Positions 9,549 through 18,608 are shown, numbered from the stretch's first letter. The stretch is DNA of 48,145 bases from a bacterium (GCA_030647355.1 JAUSIS010000010.1:1-48145), one strand, 5' to 3'. Notes: generated from the sequence alone by a model not told the origin. A program made the numbers and translations.

Positions 9549-9949
9549 AAACCACCCGAATTTTAATTTTAGAAGATGATTTGAAAACGCTGTCCGTCAT
9601 AATGGGTAGTTTATTTTCACTTGAGGAGGAATTGGTTGGAAAGTTGGATTTTGCGGTTACAGTATTTTCTGAATATACTGAAGTTGAGAATTATTTAAAT
9701 AAGATAGAAAAGCCGAATTTTGATATTGTTTTACTAGATAGGGATTGTAAAATGTGCGGTTCATTCCACATATTAGATTTTGAAAAGTTTGGCAAAGATA
9801 AAATCGTCTCTATATCCTCTACTCCAGAGTGGAACGAGGAAGCAAAAGAAGCCGGGATAAGCAGAATTGTTCCGAAAGATTATTCCGATCTTGAGGATTT
9901 TGGGAAGCGATTGATTGAAGAGATTCGTAATATAATAAGCGAGGAATAG
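9545..9949 (+). CDS. Stand-alone response-regulator receiver (REC) domain protein
   Basis: RILILEDD acidic pocket, FDIVLLDRD phospho-acceptor region, VSISST, IVPKDY conserved Lys; 134 aa, no output domain. ATGA overlap with the preceding gene. Confidence 0.8.
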   Translation: MKTTRILILEDDLKTLSVIMGSLFSLEEELVGKLDFAVTVFSEYTEVENYLNKIEKPNFDIVLLDRDCKMCGSFHILDFEKFGKDKIVSISSTPEWNEEAKEAGISRIVPKDYSDLEDFGKRLIEEIRNIISEE

Positions 9950-10867
9950 GTGTTAGGACAGAATAGAATTCCAAAGGAATATTGGTTCTTGATTAGTTCG
10001 GGAGTTTTGTCCGGATTGATTGTTTTTAGCGGGGCAATTTTCAAGCGCTGGGGATTTTCACTCATGGAAGTTTCGATACTGCCGTTTGTGCCGGCTGTAA
10101 TTTTTTTGGTGCCGTTTTTAAGAGGCAAGAGAAAAGAATTTTCTTTGGGAAACCTGAAGATACTCCTGGTATGGTCTCTGGTAGCCGCCTTTACAGTTAT
10201 GACACAATTTGGAGCAGTGATGGCAGGGGCATCGGTAGCGATGACGGTACTTTTACTATATACACAGCCAATTTGGACAATTATAAGCAGCCGGATATTT
10301 TTTAAGAAGCGCATCTTATGGATGGATATAATAAATTGTTTAGTTGTTGTTTCAGGGATTATTTTACTAATTGAGCCCTGGAAAATAAAAGATCCGGGAA
10401 GTACTTTAGGAATTATTATTGCTCTATTTGGAGGGTTAGCGCTGTCAGGCTGGATTACGATTGGCTGGTATGTGGCGCAAAAGAAAATTGATCCTTATGC
10501 GGCAAAATTTGCCGAAACAATCATAGAATCGGTAATAATTTTTGCGGTGTTAAATATAGTGCAATTGTTCATTAAACAAAATCATATTAACCGACTATCA
10601 TTGCATTGGCCGCTTGGAATATGGTTATTTATTTTAATTTTTACACTGCTGACGCAAGTAGTAAATCATGTGCTTTACTTGAAAGGTACGCGAAAAGTGC
10701 CAGCAATAAATGCAGGGATAATGATGATGCTTGAGCCGGTGAGCGGCACAATTTTAGCGGCGCTATTTCTTGGACAAGTAATTGGAGGGAATATAGTACT
10801 CGGCGGAGGTTTAATAATTTTAGGAAACTATTTAGTAATTCGAAGGGGTGAAAGCATAGCTAGCTAA
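9950..10867 (+). CDS. EamA/DMT-family transporter
   Basis: About 10 hydrophobic helices in two EamA-like halves. GTG start immediately after the REC gene stop. Confidence 0.85.
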   Translation: MLGQNRIPKEYWFLISSGVLSGLIVFSGAIFKRWGFSLMEVSILPFVPAVIFLVPFLRGKRKEFSLGNLKILLVWSLVAAFTVMTQFGAVMAGASVAMTVLLLYTQPIWTIISSRIFFKKRILWMDIINCLVVVSGIILLIEPWKIKDPGSTLGIIIALFGGLALSGWITIGWYVAQKKIDPYAAKFAETIIESVIIFAVLNIVQLFIKQNHINRLSLHWPLGIWLFILIFTLLTQVVNHVLYLKGTRKVPAINAGIMMMLEPVSGTILAALFLGQVIGGNIVLGGGLIILGNYLVIRRGESIAS

Positions 10868-13208
10868 CCATCTGGTTTAGAAGAAGGCGGCGCTCAACGG
10901 AAGCGATAACTTTGCGGGTGGAAACAATCATATCGGGAGTCACGGAAACCGAGGTTGCCCCGCTTTTTACCATTAACTCGGTAATTTCCGGGTAGACCGA
11001 TGGGGCTTGGCCGCAGATTGAGACTGTAACATTGCGCTTGCGGCAGGTGGTGATAACATGTTTTAAGGATAGTTCGACTGCTTCATCTCTTTCGTCAAAC
11101 TCCGTTGCCAGAGCCGGATTATCTCTATCGCAGCCGAGAGTTAATTGTGTGAGGTCATTGGAGCCAATTGAAACTCCATCAATTCCGAGATCGCAGAATT
11201 TGTCTATTAAGATAACCGTTGAGGGCACTTCGCACATAATCCAAAGTTTGAAATCGTGGTCTTGCTTAAGTCCTGAATCGGTTACGATTTGTCTGACGGC
11301 GATGAATTCCGCAATTGAGCGGACAAAAGGAATCATTAGCCAGAGATTAGTTAAATCACCAGCCCGGACTTTTTTGAGGGCTTCAAGTTCCAGTTTGAAT
11401 AGATCCGGTTCTTTTACATAACGGAATGCTCCCCGATAGCCGATCATTGGATTGGCTTCTTGCGGTTCAAACTCGGCTCCGCCTTTCAGGTCTCGGTATT
11501 CGTTGGTTTTGAAATCGGTTGCCCGATAGACTACCGGCCTAGGATAAAACGCTTGGCAGATCGTTTGCATGCCTTCTGCGAGCTTATCTACAAACTCTTT
11601 TGAGCGTCCATCCTTCATCATGGCGCGGGGATGTTCCCCCATACCGGCAATGATAAATTCCGCTCTCAAAAGTCCTACTCCATCAACCGGCTGGGCGGCG
11701 ACTTTTTCGGCTAAATGCGGTTCGCCTAAATTCACATAGACTTTAGTACCGGTAATGATGGGTGTCGGTTCGTAAGAGCCAGGGGTAGGAGAATTTGATT
11801 GGGTACCCGGAGAACTGGCTACTCCGGTCGGAATAGTAACTTTTCCTTTGTAAACAAGACCTTTGGCGCCATCCACTGTAATCATCTGACCCATTTTCAA
11901 AGTAGAAGTGGCGGTGCCGGAGCCAACAACACAGGGAATACCTAACTCGCGTGAAACTATGGCGGCGTGCGAGGTACGGCCGCCGGTATCGGTAACGATG
12001 GCGGCGACGCGGCGCATAGCTGGGACATATTCCGGATTAGTCATTTCGGTAACCAAGACGTCACCTGGCAGTACTTGGTCAATTTCAGTCGGTTTGTGGA
12101 TTATTTTGACCGGACCGCTGGCAATGCCCATGGAAGCCGCTGCTCCCTTGAGGATGACCTCACCGCTGGCTTGAGGTGTTGGCGCTACTCCGGTAGGAGA
12201 TTGTTCGGTAGGTACGCTCGTTGCACTATTTTGAGTGGCAGGCGACTCTTTTTTTAATGTGGTAATAGGCCGGGATTGCACCAAGAATACTTTTTCGTCT
12301 TTGTCTATCGCCCATTCCATATCATTGGGATGGCCATAATGAGCTTCGTTTTTCTTGGCTAGACCGCCTAGCACCAGGATTTGCTCATCAGTGATTTTTT
12401 GCGTTTCCTGCTCATCGTGCTTTACGGTTACATGTTTGTCGCCGCCTTTGGGGTCGCGGACAATTTTCCAGGTCTGTTTTTTTATTTCTTTACTGACTAT
12501 TTGCAAGGGTTCTTTACTCAAAACATAATGATCCGGATCGATCGAACCAAGAACGATAGCCTCGCCTAATCCCAAGCCAGCATCAATGACAATTTTGCCG
12601 GTATCGCCGGAAACAGGGTCGGCGGCAAACATCACGCCTGACGCTACTGATTCAACCATAATCTGCACGGGGATGGCAATTCCAACTTTGAGATGGTCAA
12701 AATGATTGATAGTCCGGTAATAAATAGCGCGGGGCTCGAAAAGTGATGCCCAAGCTTTCTGGACCGCTTTAACAACATTTGAACCACCCTTGATATTCAA
12801 AAAAGTTTCCTGTTGACCGGCAAATGAGGCATCCGGCAGATCTTCGGCAGTGGCTGATGAGCGGACCGCAACAAAAACATCCTCTTTGCTGGAAAGTTTG
12901 TCGTAGGATGATTTAATCTGCTCTGAAAGATTTTTGGGCATTGGCGATTCGAGGATTGCCGTTTCTAGTTCCTTAGATAATGCATTTAGCGTTTTAGAAT
13001 CTTCCGGGTTGATATTGCATAGCACATCTTTTATCTTTTTATCCAGCTTAGTATTATCCAGAAAGGCGTAATATGCATCTGCCGTAACTATAAAACCAGG
13101 CGGAACGGGAAGTCCGGCCCGAGTCATCTCGCCTAAATTGGCGCCTTTGCCGCCGACTAAAGGAATATCGTCTTTGCCAACTTCAGCAAACCAAACTATA
13201 GATTTCAT
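10860..13208 (-). CDS. ppsA: Phosphoenolpyruvate synthase / PPDK-like protein
   Basis: GGKGANLGEMTRAGLPVPPGF, RSSATAEDLPDASFAGQQETFLN, TGGRTSHAAIVSRELGIPCVVG (catalytic His domain), C-terminal PEP-utilising TIM barrel (SIGSNDLTQLTLGCDRDN...CGQAPS). SD ggagg before ATG at 13208. Confidence 0.92.
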   Translation of the reverse strand: MKSIVWFAEVGKDDIPLVGGKGANLGEMTRAGLPVPPGFIVTADAYYAFLDNTKLDKKIKDVLCNINPEDSKTLNALSKELETAILESPMPKNLSEQIKSSYDKLSSKEDVFVAVRSSATAEDLPDASFAGQQETFLNIKGGSNVVKAVQKAWASLFEPRAIYYRTINHFDHLKVGIAIPVQIMVESVASGVMFAADPVSGDTGKIVIDAGLGLGEAIVLGSIDPDHYVLSKEPLQIVSKEIKKQTWKIVRDPKGGDKHVTVKHDEQETQKITDEQILVLGGLAKKNEAHYGHPNDMEWAIDKDEKVFLVQSRPITTLKKESPATQNSATSVPTEQSPTGVAPTPQASGEVILKGAAASMGIASGPVKIIHKPTEIDQVLPGDVLVTEMTNPEYVPAMRRVAAIVTDTGGRTSHAAIVSRELGIPCVVGSGTATSTLKMGQMITVDGAKGLVYKGKVTIPTGVASSPGTQSNSPTPGSYEPTPIITGTKVYVNLGEPHLAEKVAAQPVDGVGLLRAEFIIAGMGEHPRAMMKDGRSKEFVDKLAEGMQTICQAFYPRPVVYRATDFKTNEYRDLKGGAEFEPQEANPMIGYRGAFRYVKEPDLFKLELEALKKVRAGDLTNLWLMIPFVRSIAEFIAVRQIVTDSGLKQDHDFKLWIMCEVPSTVILIDKFCDLGIDGVSIGSNDLTQLTLGCDRDNPALATEFDERDEAVELSLKHVITTCRKRNVTVSICGQAPSVYPEITELMVKSGATSVSVTPDMIVSTRKVIASVERRLLLNQMVS

Positions 13209-13238
13209 TTGCCCCTCCAACCCGCCGAAGGCGGGGAT

Positions 13239-13252
13239 CCGCCAATTGGCGG
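13239..13252. repeat. Palindromic repeat CCGCCAATTGGCGG, copy 1
   Basis: Perfect 14-bp palindrome, identical to 13964-13977. Confidence 0.9.
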
Positions 13253-13304
13253 ATTAAATTCTAATTTCAAACGACAAGTAATATGCGTGTCACGTATCTT
13301 AATT

Positions 13305-13778
13305 TTAGTCTTGATTGTCTAATATGGCAAGTGATTTTTTGATTATTTCATAGGAATACCCGCGGCGGGCAAGGAATGAAGCAAGGCGGCGTTTTTGTGT
13401 TTCTTTCGGCAGAGATTTTAGGGTCTGTATTTTCCTTTTGGCAAGATTGAGGGCAATTTCAGTCTCGTCGGTATCTAACTCTTGCTCGATATCTTGCCAA
13501 GCGAGAGTAATGTCGCTAGGACTAATCCCCTTTTGCTTTAGTTCGCGATTGATTAAAAATTTTGATTTTGGGTTGAAGTTTAATCTATCTTTAATCCACG
13601 ATTTGGCGTAGCGGACATCGTCGAGCATTTTTTTGTTTTTTAAAAACACGATAGCTTTTTGGATATCGGCTTCTTCAAAATCTTTTTTTTCCAGCTTCAA
13701 TTGCAAATCATGGGCGGAATACCAGCGCCGTTTAATCATATTTAAGGCAGAAGTGAGAGCTAGTTTGTCTTTTTCCAT
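13305..13778 (-). CDS. recX: Regulatory protein RecX
   Basis: ALNMIKRRWYSAHDLQLKLEKKDF...AIVFLKNKKMLDDVRYAKSWIKDR...LINRELKQKGIS matches RecX helical repeats. Confidence 0.85.
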   Translation of the reverse strand: MEKDKLALTSALNMIKRRWYSAHDLQLKLEKKDFEEADIQKAIVFLKNKKMLDDVRYAKSWIKDRLNFNPKSKFLINRELKQKGISPSDITLAWQDIEQELDTDETEIALNLAKRKIQTLKSLPKETQKRRLASFLARRGYSYEIIKKSLAILDNQD

Positions 13779-13822
13779 AGGAGTATTATAGCATGATTTT
13801 CGGCGTAAGTTCGCCAGTATTT

Positions 13823-13840
13823 TATGCGCTACGGCGCATA
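13823..13840. repeat. Short hairpin (tatgcgc tacg gcgcata)
   Basis: 7-bp perfect inverted repeat with 4-nt loop. Confidence 0.7.
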
Positions 13841-13845
13841 GCATT

Positions 13846-13894
13846 GTAGGGGATAGGATGCTCAGAGTTTCGAAGCCCGCACCCTATCCCCTAC
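13846..13894. repeat. 12-bp inverted repeat (gtaggggatagg ... cctatcccctac)
   Basis: Perfect arms at 13846-13857 and 13883-13894, 25-nt loop. Confidence 0.8.
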
Positions 13895-13963
13895 CACCCC
13901 AACCCTGGGCACGACTTTTTGGGAGCACTTCGAAAAATGTTTCTTCCTGCAAAAAAGAACTCA

Positions 13964-13977
13964 CCGCCAATTGGCGG
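13964..13977. repeat. Palindromic repeat CCGCCAATTGGCGG, copy 2
   Basis: Identical to 13239-13252. Confidence 0.9.
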
Positions 13978-14038
13978 TTCAAACAAGCATTTTTGCAAGG
14001 CGGATTATTTCCCTTCGTTTCCTGAAAAAGAGAGATAA

Positions 14039-14067
14039 TTGACATTAAAAGAACGAGAGAGTAAATT
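14039..14067 (+). promoter_or_regulatory. Putative promoter TTGACA-N17-TAAATT
   Basis: Consensus -35 at 14039-14044, 17-nt spacer, -10 at 14062-14067, upstream of the 14114 gene. Confidence 0.4.
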
Positions 14068-14113
14068 TTTAATTGGAAGGTAGTTAAAGTATTATTAATT
14101 GAAGGGAGAAAAC

Positions 14114-14482
14114 ATGGCAGAAGATGAAATAAAATTGTCGGAGGGAGCAGATAAGTTTGTGGCAACAAGTGCTGATGAGGAAGTAGAGCAAGACGATGAC
14201 TATGATACAGAATGGGAAAAGGTTGAACCCCAAATCGAAGAACTATTAATGAATTTGCGAGAGAATACGGAAGATCACTTAGTTGACGACGAGCACTTAT
14301 TTGCATTTCCTGCTGGGGAGGATTTAGAAACTATACGGAATGAAGGGTATGCCAAAGTGCGAGAAGCCGGGGTTGACATCGATGACAGGGGAGTGATTAC
14401 TCTGAAGAATGGGAATAGGTACATTTTGAGCTTTGTGGCTCACAAAGAGGGTAATGTTACTGCAATGTTAGCTACTTATTAA
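14114..14482 (+). CDS. Hypothetical acidic protein
   Basis: gaaggga SD then ATG (MAEDEIKLSEG...); followed by an intrinsic terminator. No family recognised. Confidence 0.7.
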   Translation: MAEDEIKLSEGADKFVATSADEEVEQDDDYDTEWEKVEPQIEELLMNLRENTEDHLVDDEHLFAFPAGEDLETIRNEGYAKVREAGVDIDDRGVITLKNGNRYILSFVAHKEGNVTAMLATY

Positions 14483-14494
14483 TCCTCTTGCAAC

Positions 14495-14528
14495 AAAAGC
14501 CGTCTTGAACTTAATGGGACGGTTTTTG
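14495..14528 (+). terminator. Intrinsic terminator
   Basis: aaaagccgtc ... gacggtttttgt hairpin plus T-run just after the stop at 14482. Confidence 0.7.
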
Positions 14529-14547
14529 TGTTGACCTATTCTAGATA

Positions 14548-15600
14548 TTACTTAGCCTTGGCGGCGGCGCGGATCTTTTTTTCGATTTCACTAGCAATTT
14601 TAGTCTCTTTTTTGAGAAATGCTTTGGCGGCTTCCCTACCTTGGCCGAGTTTTTCTTCGCCATAGGTAAACCAAGCCCCCGATTTTTCTACTATATTGTA
14701 TTGAACGCCTAAATCTATTAATTCCCCTTCTCGGGAAATTCCTTCGTTGTACATAATATCAAACTCAGCGATTCGAAAAGGCGGAGAGACTTTATTTTTA
14801 ACCACTTTAACTTTAACGTGATTACCAATTATACTATCGCCTTCTTTGATCTGTTCATTGCGGCGAATATCAAGACGAACCGAGGCATAAAATTTCAGAG
14901 CATTGCCGCCGCTAGTGGTCTCGGGATTGCCGAACATTACACCAATTTTCATACGGATTTGATTGATGAAGATAGTGGCTGTTTTGCTTTTGGAGATCGC
15001 GCCGGTGAGTTTACGCAGGGCTTGCGACATCAAGCGAGCTTGGACACCCACCATAGCATCGCCCATTTCTCCTTCAATTTCGGCGCGCGGGACTAGAGCG
15101 GCGACCGAGTCAATAACGACAATATCTACTGCATTGGAGCGCACCAGTGTTTCACAAATTTCAAGGGCTTGTTCACCGGTATCCGGTTGAGAAATTAAAA
15201 GCTCATCCAGATTTATTCCCAATTTTTTAGAATATTCAGGATCGAAGGCATGTTCAGCATCAATGAAAGCAGCCAGCCCGCCAGCTTTTTGAGCGCAGGC
15301 AATAGCTTCCAGAGCGAGGGTGCTTTTACCGGCTGATTCCGGACCGTATATTTCAATGATTCTGCCTTTGGGGAACCCACCGACTCCGAGGGCTATATCG
15401 AGTCCTAATGACCCACTCGAGATAGATTCAATTTGCATAACATTGGAGGCGCCCAGTCTCATGATAGCGCCTTTGCCAAATTGTTTTTCAATCTGACTAA
15501 TTGCCATATCAAGAGCCTGTCTTTTGGCGGAATTTTCATGGGAGCTAGCTACTGAGGGTTTTTCTATTGGCTGTTCCGCTTGAGCGGTGGCTTTTTCCAT
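14548..15600 (-). CDS. recA: RecA recombinase
   Basis: [115 protein letters not shown]. No intein. Confidence 0.99.
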   Translation of the reverse strand: MEKATAQAEQPIEKPSVASSHENSAKRQALDMAISQIEKQFGKGAIMRLGASNVMQIESISSGSLGLDIALGVGGFPKGRIIEIYGPESAGKSTLALEAIACAQKAGGLAAFIDAEHAFDPEYSKKLGINLDELLISQPDTGEQALEICETLVRSNAVDIVVIDSVAALVPRAEIEGEMGDAMVGVQARLMSQALRKLTGAISKSKTATIFINQIRMKIGVMFGNPETTSGGNALKFYASVRLDIRRNEQIKEGDSIIGNHVKVKVVKNKVSPPFRIAEFDIMYNEGISREGELIDLGVQYNIVEKSGAWFTYGEEKLGQGREAAKAFLKKETKIASEIEKKIRAAAKAK

Positions 15601-15620
15601 ATATTTTCCTTTCTTTTATC

Positions 15621-15700
15621 AGGTTCCAGGTGACAGATTACAGGTTTTAGGAGAACCATGTCTCCTATCTCCTATTGCCTGCAACCTATCACCTATTTTG
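15621..15700. repeat. Imperfect inverted repeat of aggt/cctat modules upstream of recA
   Basis: aggttccaggtgacagattacaggttttaggaga faces tctcctatctcctattgcctgcaacctatcacctat. Confidence 0.6.
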
Positions 15701-16391
15701 GTTTTATGTCTACTACTTTTATAACATGAATACTACGCCGGTCAAGCCGATTTTTGGCTACAATCTGCAGGGTGGTCATATCTTGACTCAAACTCACGTC
15801 TTGAGAAAATTTTCCATTCGTAGCAACATTAATCGGTTCGTTATTAATGTAGATGTAGGTTCCCGGGTCAGTGCGTCCTTCAATAGTAATTTTATCGCTG
15901 GTAATTGTCTGGTTATTTAACGGTTTTGTGATAATCAGAGAGGGCGGCGAGGAGAATTTTTCTACTGCCCACCAAATGTAAATTAACAGACTCAGTACAA
16001 CAATTATTCCGAATATCGTGACAATTGATTTAGGTGTTATGGAGAAGTCAAAACGCGAAAAATGACTATTGGGTGAAAAGCTTTCTTTAGTTTTATCGTT
16101 TGGGACTCGGCTATTGGCGGCATTCCATTCAATTTTATATTGGGAAATAATTGCATTCGCAGGTAAAGAAAGATATTCGGCGTAACGGCGCAGGAAACCG
16201 ATAGCATATACTTCCGAAGGGAAATGTTCAAATTGTCCATCTTCAAAGGCAGCCAAATATTTGGATCGGATGTTGGTATCTCTTTCGGCATCTTCAAGAG
16301 ATATATTAATGCGTTTTCTGGCTATTTTGAGTTTTTGAGCGACAGTTTTTGTACCACGCAATTCTTTTGTTTTAAATGCTTTAGTCACCAA
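15693..16391 (-). CDS. RodZ-like HTH / single-TM protein
   Basis: TVAQKLKIARKRINISLEDAERDTNIRSKYLAAFEDGQFEHFPSEVYAIGFLRRYAEYL (HTH_25-like), TM (SIVTIFGIIVVLSLLIYIWWAV), C-terminal Ig-like segment. Confidence 0.8.
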   Translation of the reverse strand: MVTKAFKTKELRGTKTVAQKLKIARKRINISLEDAERDTNIRSKYLAAFEDGQFEHFPSEVYAIGFLRRYAEYLSLPANAIISQYKIEWNAANSRVPNDKTKESFSPNSHFSRFDFSITPKSIVTIFGIIVVLSLLIYIWWAVEKFSSPPSLIITKPLNNQTITSDKITIEGRTDPGTYIYINNEPINVATNGKFSQDVSLSQDMTTLQIVAKNRLDRRSIHVIKVVDIKPK

Positions 16392-16472
16392 AAAATCCTT
16401 ATCTAACTTAGGGTAATTACAAATTTCATACTAACAGAAAAGTTATAATCGGAAAAGGTTGATACAAGTTCA

Positions 16473-18569
16473 TTAATATTGAGTGTCGGAGTAATTGCCG
16501 CCAGTGGTAGAATATGAGTCAACTAAAATATCGCGAGGTTTAGAGCCGTCGGCAGGACCGATTACGCCATTTTCTTCCATGAGATCAAGGAGGCGAGCGG
16601 CACGGGCATATCCCACTCTTAATCGTCTTTGCAGTAGTGATGCAGAGGCCTTGCCGGCTTGGATTACCACTTCTTTGGCTTCATCATATAGATCATCGTC
16701 AGCTTCAGCGCCTGCTCCGCCAATACCGCCGGCGCGGCTAGCTTTATAATTGAGAACAGATTCGTCATATACGGCAGAGCCTTCTTTTTTGAAGAAATCG
16801 GTTATTTCTTTGATTTCTTTATCAAGGACATTGACACCTTGAATACGTCTTGGCTGGCCAAGTTCTGAGCTCAAATAGAGCATATCCCCTTTGCCGAGTA
16901 GCTTATCGGCGCCCGCTTGGTCGAGAATTGTCCGAGAATCTACCTGACTGGCGACAGCAAAGGCAATGCGAGTCGGCATATTAGCTTTGATTAAGCCGGT
17001 TATTACATCAACAGACGGGCGCTGGGTGGCAACGATAAGATGAATACCGATAGCGCGCGCCATTTGGGCAAGACGGACAATTGATGCTTCTACTTCATTG
17101 GCGGCTTGCGCCATTAAGTCGGCTAATTCGTCAATAATTAAAATAATGTAAGGCAATTTTTGCCCATCGGGCGGATTATCATTGTATGCTTGAATATTTC
17201 TGCGACCAATGTCGGCAAACAATTTGAATCGGCGATCCATCTCGTTGACAGCCCATTTTAGAACATTAACCGTCTTATCAACATCAATAACCACTGGGGC
17301 AAGCAGATGAGGGATGCCATTATATTCGGTAAACTCAACACGCTTTGGATCGACTAGTATGAGACGGAGATCGGCAGGTGAATTTTCATAAAGCAGGGCG
17401 GTAATAATACTATTAATACAGACGGATTTACCACTACCGGTTGATCCGGCAATAAGGAGGTGGGGCATTGATTTGAGATCGACACAGAAGGGCTGACCGG
17501 CAACATCTCGGCCTAAAGCCAAAGTTAAGTTTGATTTAGCTTTGGAGAAAGAATCGTCTTCAATAATTTCCCGCAAAGTCACAGTAGCAGGTTTTATGTT
17601 AGGGATCTCGATACCAACTGCTGATTTGCCGGGAATCGGCGCTTCCATGCGCAGAGATTTGGCGGCTAAGGATAAGGCAATGTCATTAGCGCGAGCGGTA
17701 ATCTGATTTAATTTTACCCCCTCGGTTGGTTTGAGAGTATACTGGGTGACAGTCGGGCCGACATTTACTTCCGACATAGTCACATCAATACTAAATTCGC
17801 GCAAGGTTTTTTCAATGATGGCAACATTTTTGTTAATATTGCCAGATTCGGCTTTAGTTGTGGAATAGTCAAGAAGGTCAATGGGCGGGAATACCCAATT
17901 TTCGCCTGTGGCGGAAAAAATACTTGGTTGCTGGGGAGAGGGAGGGGCGCCCGGCTGGGGTTTGCGGCCAGCTACAAAAACAGGCGCTCTAGGTTCGTTG
18001 ATTTTAACTTTAGGCGAGAGTTGTTCATCTGACTGCTCATCCCCTTCCCCTGCTTCGCGCCATCTTTGAAGGAGCCCGCCAATATTAGTATTAAAAGCAA
18101 TCATGAGGAAAATAACACTCAAAATCAATAAGACAACCGTTCCACCGGCTGTGCCAAGGAAGGAGGTAAATAGATGGGAGACAAGTGTTCCCAGTTGTCC
18201 GCCAATTCTGGGAGCAATAGCCGGTACAGTGAGAAATGAACCGATTACGCCGATGGTGATGGAACCGCGGAGCATTTCCTCTTCGCGGAAGCGGAAAAGG
18301 TTGATTCCGAGAATAAGAAAAGCTAGTGGGAAGATATAGCCATAGAAACCCCATAGTCTAGTGAATAATTTCAAAAAGAATGCGCCAACAGGCCCAGCAA
18401 GATTAAATATTGCTAAGATAAAGACTAAGCCAAGTGAAAAGAGTATCAAAGCGAGAATCTCTTTGGAAATTTTGATGTCTAGATGCCAGTCAAATTGCTC
18501 CCAGATAGTTGGTTCCCGGTAGCGGCGGCGAGAGTTACCAGAGCGGCGGCGGCGGCGTTTTAGAGCCAT
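16473..18569 (-). CDS. ftsK: DNA translocase FtsK/SpoIIIE
   Basis: N-terminal TM segments, MPHLLIAGSTGSGKSVCINSII, LRLILVDPKRVEFTEYNGIPHLL, LPYIILIIDELADLMAQA, C-terminal winged-helix gamma domain. Likely start at 18569 (MALKRRRRRSG). Confidence 0.97.
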   Translation of the reverse strand: MALKRRRRRSGNSRRRYREPTIWEQFDWHLDIKISKEILALILFSLGLVFILAIFNLAGPVGAFFLKLFTRLWGFYGYIFPLAFLILGINLFRFREEEMLRGSITIGVIGSFLTVPAIAPRIGGQLGTLVSHLFTSFLGTAGGTVVLLILSVIFLMIAFNTNIGGLLQRWREAGEGDEQSDEQLSPKVKINEPRAPVFVAGRKPQPGAPPSPQQPSIFSATGENWVFPPIDLLDYSTTKAESGNINKNVAIIEKTLREFSIDVTMSEVNVGPTVTQYTLKPTEGVKLNQITARANDIALSLAAKSLRMEAPIPGKSAVGIEIPNIKPATVTLREIIEDDSFSKAKSNLTLALGRDVAGQPFCVDLKSMPHLLIAGSTGSGKSVCINSIITALLYENSPADLRLILVDPKRVEFTEYNGIPHLLAPVVIDVDKTVNVLKWAVNEMDRRFKLFADIGRRNIQAYNDNPPDGQKLPYIILIIDELADLMAQAANEVEASIVRLAQMARAIGIHLIVATQRPSVDVITGLIKANMPTRIAFAVASQVDSRTILDQAGADKLLGKGDMLYLSSELGQPRRIQGVNVLDKEIKEITDFFKKEGSAVYDESVLNYKASRAGGIGGAGAEADDDLYDEAKEVVIQAGKASASLLQRRLRVGYARAARLLDLMEENGVIGPADGSKPRDILVDSYSTTGGNYSDTQY

Positions 18570-18586
18570 AGCCCTCCTGTCTAAAT

Positions 18587-18608
18587 CCAGTATATAGTAT
18601 AGAGTATT
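18587..18608. repeat. Dispersed repeat CCAGTATATAGTATAGAGTATT, copy 1
   Basis: 22 bp identical to 28000-28021. Confidence 0.85.

Noticed and set aside
467-9949. Calling the operon DISARM, BREX or a classical Type I R-M
   Set aside because: No DrmA/DrmB (DUF1998), no BrxC/PglZ/BrxL and no separate HsdS are visible; only individual domain types are shared.
13884-14306. Minus-strand 140-aa ORF
   Set aside because: Overlaps the palindrome cluster and runs antisense to the better supported 14114-14482 gene; no protein-like motif.
14548-15600. Possible intein or SOS-box anomaly at recA
   Set aside because: The RecA frame is continuous with all motifs and no intein; I could not identify a convincing LexA box by eye.
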